Part shown: one piece after another, positions 23,806 through 30,059 of the stretch
How the letters are laid out: every line of letters starts with the position of its first letter
How positions within the stretch are numbered: position 1 is the first letter of the stretch
NCBI GenBank assembly: GCA_002306815.1
Contig: DBTA01000035.1
Coordinates: 2,142 to 32,200 of the forward strand
Reading direction: 5' to 3'
Origin: Dehalococcoidia bacterium UBA1328
GTDB taxonomy: Bacteria > Chloroflexota > Dehalococcoidia > Lucifugimonadales > Lucifugimonadaceae
Length of the DNA stretch: 30,059 bases
Made by a program: the position numbers and the translations under genes
Notes under the pieces: generated by a model
Databases searched by the model: none
Told to the model about the DNA's origin: nothing
What the model saw: the letters and a program-made list of their open reading frames with translations, nothing else

Positions 23806-23844
23806 CAATGGCAGAAGGCAGAACAGTAAATACTTCTGCCATTG
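23806..23844 (-). promoter_or_regulatory. Leader hairpin before the S-layer-like gene
   Basis: CAATGGCAGAAG (23806-23817) and CTTCTGCCATTG (23833-23844) are perfect 12-bp arms around a 15-base loop. In the message the hairpin ends about 37 bases before the GTG start and some 20 bases before the AGGAGG. It may stabilise the message or control its translation. Confidence 0.6.
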
Positions 23845-23882
23845 CCAGGTGGTACGAAACCCGGAGATCTCCATATTTATGT

Positions 23883-23902
23883 CCCCTCGCAATTGCGAGG
23901 GG
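23883..23902. repeat. Perfect 20-bp palindrome in the S-layer leader
   Basis: CCCCTCGCAATTGCGAGGGG is an exact 20-bp palindrome, about 115-135 bp before the start codon of the S-layer-like gene. It may be a protein-binding site; as RNA it can form a stem only with a minimal loop. Confidence 0.6.
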
Positions 23903-24118
23903 CTTGCCGGTTCCAATAATTCTGTCCTGTCCGTATGCCACCTAACCGGCGCGCGCGACAACTGACTTCGGGACAAACCAAAGCGATTTAACCACCGCAA
24001 TGAATACGATGTCAACCCGTCCGGTATATGCCCTATATCGATTTTCACGTTTGAATATGTTGTCCTCACATCCGTCACCGGATGAGCGCCAACCTAACGT
24101 AAAAGTCGGTTCTAGCGA

Positions 24119-24148
24119 ACTATAGAGAGCAAATTGAACGAGATTCAA
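24119..24148 (-). promoter_or_regulatory. Probable sigma-70 promoter for the S-layer-like gene
   Basis: On the minus strand TTGAAT (24148-24143) is followed after 18 bases by TATAGT (24124-24119): four of six and five of six matches to TTGACA and TATAAT. Transcription would begin near 24110, giving a leader of about 340 bases. It was chosen because it is the best -35/-10 pair I could see in this gap. Confidence 0.4.
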
Positions 24149-24166
24149 CGGTTCCCATAACAATTT

Positions 24167-24236
24167 AAAGCGAGTTTGCGTTACCAGAGAATTACATTTG
24201 ACTTAACACTTCTCGTGACAGTGACAAACTCGCTTT
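24167..24236. repeat. Long-range inverted repeat between rho and the S-layer promoter
   Basis: AAAGCGAGTTTG (24167-24178) and CAAACTCGCTTT (24225-24236) are perfect 12-bp arms 46 bases apart, starting 20 bp after the rho stop codon. The loop is large and no U-run follows directly, so this is not a typical terminator; it may mark the end of the rho message or be a protein-binding site. Confidence 0.55.
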
Positions 24237-24255
24237 GTTGTTGGGAAAGTACGAA

Positions 24256-25650
24256 CTATACCTTCTCAGGTTTTGTGATCGAGCCCAGAAACTCTTCATT
24301 CGATTGAGTTCGAGCCATTCGTTCGAGGATTCGTTCTGCAGCTTCCGTTGGACTGTTTGAGTCCTGACCGATGATTCCCATCATGCGGCGTAGCAGCCAT
24401 ACCTGTTTAAGTGTGGCGTCGTCCTGGAGCAGTTCTTCGTGGCGCGTTCCGCTTCGCTCAATATCGATGGCTGGCCACAATCGCCGCTCTGCCATCCGGC
24501 GATCGAGATGGAGCTCCATGTTTCCGGTGCCCTTGAACTCTTCGTATACGACGTCGTCCAAGCGTGAGCCGGTGTCGATCAATGCGGTAGCAATGATCGT
24601 CAGGCTTCCAGCTTCTTCACAGTTCTTAGCTGCGCCGAAGAACTGGCGTGGTGGGTAAAGAGCGTTGGGATCCATACCACCCGAGAGGGTTTTGCCACTG
24701 GAAGGTACGGATAGATTGTACGCGCGTGCGAGGCGGGTGATGCTGTCGAGAAGTACGACAACGTTCTCGCCGCTTTCGACGAGTCGTCGGGCACGGTCTA
24801 GTGCAACTTCTGCAGTTAGGCACTGATCTTCGATAGGCTCATCAAAAGTAGAGCTGAACACTTCTCCTTTAATGGTGCGGCGCATGTCCGTCACTTCTTC
24901 AGGGCGTTCACCAATCAGTGCAACGATGATGTAAATGTCTGAGTGGTTCTCAGTAATACCAGCAGCGATCTGTTTAAGGAGAACCGTTTTGCCTGCCTTA
25001 GGTGGTGCGACGATTAGCGCACGCTGTCCTTTTCCGATCGGAGCGACCATATCGACGAGTCGCGTGGACATCATCTTTGGAGTTGTCGATAGGTTGATTT
25101 GCTCGTTAGGGTAGACCGATGTGAACTGATCAAACTTCGGTCGCTTCATTGCTGACTCAGGGTCATAGCCGTTTACAAGCTCGACTCGAATAAGGCCTAA
25201 GTACTTCTCGCCTTCGTTTGGAGGTCGGACTTGACCGGCGACCATGTCGCCCTGTCGTAGTCCAAAACGTCTAACCTGGCTTTGTGAAATGTAAATGTCT
25301 TCTGTGCCGTTGCGTTTACCCGGTGTGCGGAGAAAGCCGTAGCCGTCACCGAGGAGGTCAAGAATTCCAGCACCAACCAACTGATCGGCTGATTCTGCGA
25401 CACGAGCCAGAACTTCCAGAACTAACTCTGTTCGCTGTGTCGGCACCCGTTTGATGCCCATATCGATGGCCATTTGGCGCAACGCATCGTTTGTTTTAGC
25501 ACCGAGATTTCCTAGATCGGGAAGCGTGCTCTCGTCTACCTCGAAATTATCCTGAGGCAGTCCACTGGGGCGTCCGCCACCGCGGGGGCGACGTCGACCG
25601 GATCGACGGCGGTTACCACCACGTGATCGAGATTTAGTTTCGGTAGTCAG
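24256..25650 (-). CDS. rho: Transcription termination factor Rho
   Basis: Hexameric RNA-dependent ATPase that ends transcription. 464 residues from the chosen start. An Arg/Gly-rich N-terminal tail (about 6-30) is followed by the Rho N-terminal helices, an RNA-binding cold-shock-like domain with GDGYGFLR (101-108), Walker A APPKAGKT (215-222), Walker B VVVLLDSITRLARAYN, and the R-loop region down to SGTRHEELL. The start is placed at CTG (25650-25648) because AGGAGG lies exactly eight bases upstream of it; in-frame TTG and GTG codons further up (for example 25713) have no ribosome site and would add about 21 residues of unrelated sequence that runs through the ribosome site. A CTG start is rare, so the start is probable rather than certain. 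Confidence 0.96.
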   Translation of the reverse strand: MTTETKSRSRGGNRRRSGRRRPRGGGRPSGLPQDNFEVDESTLPDLGNLGAKTNDALRQMAIDMGIKRVPTQRTELVLEVLARVAESADQLVGAGILDLLGDGYGFLRTPGKRNGTEDIYISQSQVRRFGLRQGDMVAGQVRPPNEGEKYLGLIRVELVNGYDPESAMKRPKFDQFTSVYPNEQINLSTTPKMMSTRLVDMVAPIGKGQRALIVAPPKAGKTVLLKQIAAGITENHSDIYIIVALIGERPEEVTDMRRTIKGEVFSSTFDEPIEDQCLTAEVALDRARRLVESGENVVVLLDSITRLARAYNLSVPSSGKTLSGGMDPNALYPPRQFFGAAKNCEEAGSLTIIATALIDTGSRLDDVVYEEFKGTGNMELHLDRRMAERRLWPAIDIERSGTRHEELLQDDATLKQVWLLRRMMGIIGQDSNSPTEAAERILERMARTQSNEEFLGSITKPEKV

Positions 25651-26067
25651 CTTAGGTTCCTCCTGCTGGTATCCGAGCAAAGCGACTGAATTGCTCCGCA
25701 CGAAAACTGGCAATTTCGGTCAACGGTGTACGCGAAGAGTCCAGCGAAAGTTCTTTAGAAAAATTAGTGAGAGTGTGAGACTTGGTTTGTCAGATTATGT
25801 GGCGCATGTTGGGCGCAATACTGACGAGCCTTAGTTTTTGTGTGCATATGGGGGCTATATCCGACCGGATTTGCCCGCGTGAGCGATTACCTATTTCCTG
25901 TGTGAGGGAAAGCCCATAAGCAGTGATCAGTCACCACAACTTGTTGGGCAGGGAGAACGAAGATCCAGAAGTGGCTCATTCGCTCGCTGACTCCAATGTT
26001 ATCAAATTGATGGGCAACAATTCCAGCGCGGCATTTTAGAACCTCGCTGAACAGCACGTCCGGACTA
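25651..26067. other. Gap between pyrG and rho
   Basis: About 417 bp on the transcribed side of both minus-strand genes. It carries the rho ribosome site. No terminator, strong promoter or RNA gene was recognised. A frame open from inside pyrG to 25887 has no sign of being a gene. A long leader before rho is common, as rho often regulates itself. Confidence 0.5.
25659..25664 (-). promoter_or_regulatory. rho: Strong ribosome-binding site selecting the rho CTG start
   Basis: AGGAGG on the minus strand, eight bases before CTG at 25650. No ATG, GTG or TTG lies in frame at a suitable distance downstream of it. Confidence 0.75.
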
Positions 26068-27705
26068 TTATTCCTGTTCTTCGAACAAGTCGTGCTGGCC
26101 ACCCTCTCTAAGCACGGATCGAGAAACTTTGATGAACTCTCTGAACAGTGGGTGTGGGCGTTCCGGGCGTGACCCGAACTCTGGATGAAATTGGCTGCCA
26201 ACCATGAACGGGTGACCATAAACCTCTGTCACCTCGACCAGCGATCCGTCGGGTGAAGTACCAGATGCGACCAATCCCGCTTCCTCAAGCTGCAATCGAT
26301 ACTCGTTGTTAAATTCGTATCGGTGGCGGTGTCGTTCGTCGACTGTTTCCTCACCGTAAGCCTCTCGAACCCTCGTTCCCTCTTTTAGCGCGCACGGGTA
26401 GAGGCCAAGCCGCATGGTCCCGCCGGTTGAGTGGAGTTCCTCCTGTCCGTCCATGAACGCAATGACCGGGTTTGCTGCTTCGGGGTCGATCTCTAATGAC
26501 GTGGCGTCTGCAATACCCAACTCGTTACGGGCGTACTCGACCACCATGATTTGCATACCGAGACACAACCCGAGGTAAGGGACGTTGGATTTTCTGGCGT
26601 AGTTGGCTGCAGCAATCATGCCCTCGAGACCGCGTTCGCCAAATCCGCCGGGCACGATAATTCCTCGGGCCGATGAAAGTAGCTGCTCCGCCCCATGCTC
26701 TTCTATGTCTTCTGCCGCAATCCACTCGATGTTTATCTTGCGGTCGTTGTGGAGTCCAGCGTGGTGCAACGCTTCAACTACCGACAAATATGAATCCTGA
26801 AGTTCGACATATTTTCCAACTAGCGCAATTTCGATTTCGGGGTGTTCTTCTTCGTCGACGCGAACGATAGTTCGCCATGATTCTAGATCAGGAGCCATAT
26901 CCGGTAATTCGAGACCGTTCACCAGAATCTTTCCAAGCCCTTCAGCTTCGAGATGCAGTGGAACTTCATAAACGCTTGGTAGCGTCGGGAGTGAAATTAC
27001 CGCTTCTGGTTTAACGTCGCAGTAAAGCGCTATCTTCCTGCGCTCATCTTCACCGGTTTCCTGGTCAGCTCGACACAAAATAGCGTCGGGTTGGACTCCC
27101 ATTCCTCTCAGCGTGTTGACGCTGTGCTGGGTGGGCTTCGTCTTCAGCTCTCCGGTCGCACCGAGGTAGGGAAGTAAGGTCACATGTACGTAGAAGGTAT
27201 TTAGCTGACCGACAGTGTTTCGAACCTGTCTAATTGCCTCGATAAATGGTTGACCTTCAATATCACCGACTGTTCCGCCGACTTCGACGACAACCACATC
27301 CGCTTTCGATTCGTCGGCAAGTCGTAGGATTCTCTCTTTAATCAGGTTGGTCACGTGAGGAACTGTTTGGATCGTGCCACCCAGATACTGACCGGCTCGT
27401 TCGTTAGCGATAACTTCTGAATAAATCTGCCCGGCAGTAACGTTTGAAAGCTCGGTTAGCTCAACATCGATGAACCGCTCGTAATGTCCAAGGTCAAGAT
27501 CTGTTTCACTGCCGTCGACTGTGACGAACACCTCGCCGTGCTGGTAAGGCGACATGGTGCCCGGATCGACGTTCAGGTATGGATCAAGCTTCAGAACCGA
27601 AACGGACAGTCGTCGGCTCTTCAACATCCTGCCAATAGATGCAACAGCGATTCCCTTGCCGAGAGAGCTAACAACACCGCCAGTAACAAAAATGAACTTA
27701 CTCAT
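26068..27705 (-). CDS. pyrG: CTP synthase
   Basis: Makes CTP from UTP, ATP and glutamine; cytosolic tetramer. 545 residues: N-terminal synthase domain beginning KFIFVTGGVVSSLGKGIAVASIGRML, with SPYQHGEVFVTVDGSETDLDLGHYERF, and a C-terminal class I glutamine amidotransferase domain with nucleophile Cys381 (GLCLGMQ), oxyanion loop VPGGFGERG, and His507 and Glu509 in QFHPEFGSRP. The ATG has GGAG seven bases upstream. It lies upstream of rho on the same strand and divergent from gatC. Confidence 0.98.
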   Translation of the reverse strand: MSKFIFVTGGVVSSLGKGIAVASIGRMLKSRRLSVSVLKLDPYLNVDPGTMSPYQHGEVFVTVDGSETDLDLGHYERFIDVELTELSNVTAGQIYSEVIANERAGQYLGGTIQTVPHVTNLIKERILRLADESKADVVVVEVGGTVGDIEGQPFIEAIRQVRNTVGQLNTFYVHVTLLPYLGATGELKTKPTQHSVNTLRGMGVQPDAILCRADQETGEDERRKIALYCDVKPEAVISLPTLPSVYEVPLHLEAEGLGKILVNGLELPDMAPDLESWRTIVRVDEEEHPEIEIALVGKYVELQDSYLSVVEALHHAGLHNDRKINIEWIAAEDIEEHGAEQLLSSARGIIVPGGFGERGLEGMIAAANYARKSNVPYLGLCLGMQIMVVEYARNELGIADATSLEIDPEAANPVIAFMDGQEELHSTGGTMRLGLYPCALKEGTRVREAYGEETVDERHRHRYEFNNEYRLQLEEAGLVASGTSPDGSLVEVTEVYGHPFMVGSQFHPEFGSRPERPHPLFREFIKVSRSVLREGGQHDLFEEQE

Positions 27706-28131
27706 GCGATATCTCCAGCCGCTGCGCGTTGTTTACGGAATTCGAAAACTGGTCGCGCGTCGATTCGATTACGGACAACTGTTGAGAAGGGAATTTTGAG
27801 GGGGAGTGGAACCGCCTGTCGCTGCAGGTAAAACTTAATACCGAAATCGATATCTGGTTAAAGCGGTTCTTCGCGGTGATTGCTCGCATCCTCGGGCAGG
27901 GCTACGAACAGATAAAGTTCGTTGAATTCGACCCCACACGGAACTCGATTCTAGGGAACGATAATCTAAAGTGTCAAACTTCACAGGCTAGCTTTCCGAC
28001 CGTTTTATCCGACCACCACACATCGACCCGCTGCTACACTCGATTGTCGGGCGCGAATTGCAGGCGATTTACCACCTGTAGAAACGCCGAATTTCTAACA
28101 GCAAATAATTACGTACACGACTTGTAACAAG
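27706..28131. other. Divergent promoter region pyrG / gatC
   Basis: 426 bp between divergent genes, so promoters for both must lie here. No convincing -35/-10 pair, long inverted repeat, leader terminator or RNA gene was seen. gatC has no visible Shine-Dalgarno sequence before its ATG. Confidence 0.5.
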
Positions 28132-28422
28132 ATGGATCCACTAACTCCTGAAGACGTTGAGCACATCGCTCAACTCGCATACATCAAACTTTCAGAAGAA
28201 GAGTCTGAAAATATGCGGGTTCAGCTCACGAATATTCTCGGACACTTCACTTCACTGTCTACCGTCGATACTAACGGTGTCGATTCAACAGGACATACCA
28301 CAGATGCAAGCACCGTGATGCGTAACGACGAACCGTACACTCCAATGGATCAGGAAGATGTATTAAGGAATGCTCCAGATCGGGACGGAGAATTCGTCCG
28401 AGTCCGACCAGTTATTGAATAG
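28132..28422 (+). CDS. gatC: Asp-tRNA(Asn)/Glu-tRNA(Gln) amidotransferase subunit C
   Basis: Small subunit that wraps around and stabilises GatA and GatB in the amidotransferase that makes Gln-tRNA(Gln) or Asn-tRNA(Asn). 96 residues. LTPEDVEHIAQLAYIKLSEEE, LTNILGHF and MRNDEP...VLRNAPDRDGEFVRVRPVIE follow the family pattern. It lies 67 bp before gatA and starts that unit. Confidence 0.96.
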   Translation: MDPLTPEDVEHIAQLAYIKLSEEESENMRVQLTNILGHFTSLSTVDTNGVDSTGHTTDASTVMRNDEPYTPMDQEDVLRNAPDRDGEFVRVRPVIE

Positions 28423-28489
28423 CCAAGATTTCCTGCTCTCCCTTTCCACCAGTCCGAAAAAAAACTTCCCATAAAACGCTGAATAACGA

Positions 28490-29971
28490 ATGACCACACA
28501 GTCTGCCAACCCTGATCTCTACTTCTCTACAGCACGCAAACTGCGAGCAAAGTTCGATGCCAGAGAGATTTCATCCGTCGAAGCCACCAGGGTGATGCTG
28601 GATCGGGTTTCTACTCTGGAACCAATCCTGAACTCGTTCATAACGGTTACACCTGAACGGGCGATCGCAGACGCTGAGGCAGCAGACCAGAGATTACAGG
28701 GATCGGGTCAAGAAACAACAGCACTGACTGGTGTACCAGTGATGGTCAAAGACAACTTTTCCACTGAGGGTGTCGAAACCACGGCTGCCTCCAAAATTCT
28801 CAAGGGCTATGTGCCTCCGTATGACGGGACTGCTGTTAGCAACTTGAAGGAAGCCGGAGCTGTGATCCTCGGTAAGGGTAACCTTGATGAGTTTGCAATG
28901 GGATCATCCAACGAAACTTCTGCGTTTGGGCCAGTGCGTAATCCATGGGATCGTGAGCGGGTTCCCGGCGGAAGCTCGGGCGGAGCAAGTGCTGCCGTGG
29001 CGGCAGGTGAAGTATTTGTTGCTTTCGGATCCGACACTGGTGGAAGTATCAGGCAACCTGCTGCTCTGTGTGGCGTTGTCGGGATGAAGCCAACTTACGG
29101 TCTGGTAAGCCGGTTCGGACTGCTTGCTTTCGGATCGTCTCTAGACCAGATCGGTCCGCTTACTCGAAGTGTCGCTGACTGTGCTGATTCACTCAACATT
29201 ATTTCCAGTCATGACCATCGGGACTCAACTTCGGTTGCCGCACCGTTTGATGATTTTGCTGTGGATATCGACAAAGGTGTCTCCGGTATGAACATCGGAG
29301 TCCCAAAGGAATATCTCGTCGACGGCATCGAGCCTGGAGTGCGCGCTGCATTTGAAGAGTCACTAAAAACGCTGGAAGACCAGGGAGCCAAGATTAGCGA
29401 GACATCGCTACCACTTACCGATCACGCTCTAGCTGTTTACTACATCATTGCGCCTTCGGAAGCTTCTGCGAACCTCTCACGATATGACGGCGTGAAGTAT
29501 GGACTTGGTGAACTTAATGCCAGCACTTCCGCGCAGGCAACTGAAGCTGCCCGTGGAGCCGGGTTCGGAGATGAAGTCAAGCGTCGAATATTTCTCGGAA
29601 CGTACGCGCTTTCTGCGGGCTATTACGATGCTTTCTACAAGAAAGCGCAACAGGTCAGAACATTGATTCGCCGAGAGTTCAACGAAGCATTCCAACAGTT
29701 CGACGCGCTGGTTACTCCAACGTCGCCAAGCACGGCGTTCAAGATAGGCGACAAAGTGGATGATCCGTTCCAGATGTACATGAATGATGTGTGCACAATA
29801 CCTGTGAACATTGCCGGCCTACCGTCTATATCCGTCCCCGGTGGAATGTCGGACGGACTCCCGGTTGGTTTGCAGTTCATAGGACCACAATTTGGTGACA
29901 CAGCGGTAATACGAGCAGCAGCAGCATATGAGCGTGCTACGATCTGGCACCAGAACCACCCACTGATCTGA
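28490..29971 (+). CDS. gatA: Asp-tRNA(Asn)/Glu-tRNA(Gln) amidotransferase subunit A
   Basis: Glutaminase subunit of the tRNA-dependent amidotransferase; releases ammonia from glutamine and channels it to GatB. 493 residues of the amidase-signature family. The catalytic triad is Lys87 (VMVKDNF), cis-Ser162 (GGSSGG) and Ser186 (DTGGSIRQPA), with the same spacing (75 and 24) as in known GatA. The block SDTGGSIRQPAALCGVVG is intact. gatB does not follow directly: the next frame begins a membrane or secreted protein, so gatB must be elsewhere. Confidence 0.97.
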   Translation: MTTQSANPDLYFSTARKLRAKFDAREISSVEATRVMLDRVSTLEPILNSFITVTPERAIADAEAADQRLQGSGQETTALTGVPVMVKDNFSTEGVETTAASKILKGYVPPYDGTAVSNLKEAGAVILGKGNLDEFAMGSSNETSAFGPVRNPWDRERVPGGSSGGASAAVAAGEVFVAFGSDTGGSIRQPAALCGVVGMKPTYGLVSRFGLLAFGSSLDQIGPLTRSVADCADSLNIISSHDHRDSTSVAAPFDDFAVDIDKGVSGMNIGVPKEYLVDGIEPGVRAAFEESLKTLEDQGAKISETSLPLTDHALAVYYIIAPSEASANLSRYDGVKYGLGELNASTSAQATEAARGAGFGDEVKRRIFLGTYALSAGYYDAFYKKAQQVRTLIRREFNEAFQQFDALVTPTSPSTAFKIGDKVDDPFQMYMNDVCTIPVNIAGLPSISVPGGMSDGLPVGLQFIGPQFGDTAVIRAAAAYERATIWHQNHPLI

Positions 29972-29998
29972 CGCGACAGACGCAGGTAATTTCAACTC

Positions 29999-30059
29999 GT
30001 GATAAAACACATTCAGCTTGTTAGAATCGGGCTCGTTGCTTCAGTACTACTTGTGATCG
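29999..30059 (+). CDS. Start of a secreted or membrane protein (partial)
   Basis: Frame from GTG at 29999 open to the window edge, giving 20 residues: two Lys/His near the start and then a hydrophobic run (IGLVASVLLVI), the look of a signal peptide or membrane anchor. It begins 27 bp after the gatA stop. The ribosome site (CAGG) is weak and far, so the start is uncertain. The family cannot be told. Confidence 0.4.
   Translation, partial: MIKHIQLVRIGLVASVLLVI

Larger units (their letters stand above)
23769..24255. other. 487-bp rho to S-layer gap
   Basis: The gap holds, in the direction of minus-strand transcription, the long-range inverted repeat (24167-24236), a probable promoter (24119-24148), the 20-bp palindrome, the leader hairpin and the strong ribosome site of the S-layer-like gene. 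A 101-codon frame (24078-23773) is open but has no ribosome site or recognisable domain and is not called. Confidence 0.6.

Noticed and set aside
23773..24078. Open frame of 101 codons on the minus strand in the S-layer leader
   Set aside because: GTG start without a ribosome site, no recognisable domain, and it overlaps palindromes and the leader hairpin; more likely untranslated leader.
25887..26219. Open frame on the minus strand running out of the pyrG 3' end
   Set aside because: Overlaps pyrG by about 150 bases in another frame and has no start or domain of its own.
30000..30030. TTAGAAT near the right edge as a promoter
   Set aside because: It lies inside the open frame that begins a hydrophobic protein; coding is the better explanation.
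1..30059. tRNA, rRNA, CRISPR, transposon or prophage genes
   Set aside because: No cloverleaf-like sequence, regular spaced repeats, transposase or integrase was recognised anywhere in the window.

Overview
The window is a chromosomal stretch of a free-living bacterium with mostly housekeeping genes. Gene content and family flavour suggest a Chloroflexota bacterium of the SAR202/Dehalococcoidia type: a GuaB3-type IMP dehydrogenase homologue, SCP-x-like thiolase plus DUF35 pair, NIPSNAP protein, cysteine-free S-layer-like protein, and a surface protein with a Pro-Thr stalk and a Cys-plus-transmembrane C-terminus. This assignment is inference from family patterns; there is no rRNA, tRNA or other marker here to prove it. 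No integrase, transposase, CRISPR array or tRNA was found.

Layout. 1-2.4 kb: a ferritin in AT-rich surroundings and a GuaB3-like enzyme, both on the minus strand. 2.6-6.5 kb (plus): a coenzyme A precursor cluster of a P1-family N-terminal-nucleophile peptidase, a Rossmann/DUF2520 protein (candidate PanG-type ketopantoate reductase), panB and panC. panD is not seen; a beta-aminopeptidase-like activity could supply beta-alanine, which is the main functional hypothesis of this report. 6.7-9.5 kb (plus): surE, a NIPSNAP protein, and a thiolase lacking the nucleophilic Cys followed by a DUF35 protein lacking its zinc cysteines. 9.6-13.7 kb (plus): argF, preceded by a possible arginine-rich leader peptide, then der-plsY-gpsA. 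13.75-17.8 kb (minus): hrcA-dnaJ-prmA-rsmE, an order like that of the classical Firmicutes dnaK operon but without grpE and dnaK.

17.8-18.8 kb holds no intact gene but shows a decayed coding remnant. 18.8-19.4 kb (plus) is a metallo-beta-lactamase-fold protein that has lost metal ligands; a perfect bidirectional terminator separates it from two surface-protein genes on the minus strand (19.65-23.77 kb). The larger of these has a long, structured 5' leader. Rho (24.3-25.65 kb) appears to start at a CTG codon behind a strong Shine-Dalgarno sequence. pyrG (minus) and gatC-gatA (plus) are divergent. At the right edge a new gene with a hydrophobic N-terminus begins.

The strongest second-look items are the peptidase/DUF2520/panB/panC cluster, the missing-ligand thiolase-DUF35 pair, the structured S-layer leader, the rho CTG start, the surface-protein C-terminal signal, and the argF leader.
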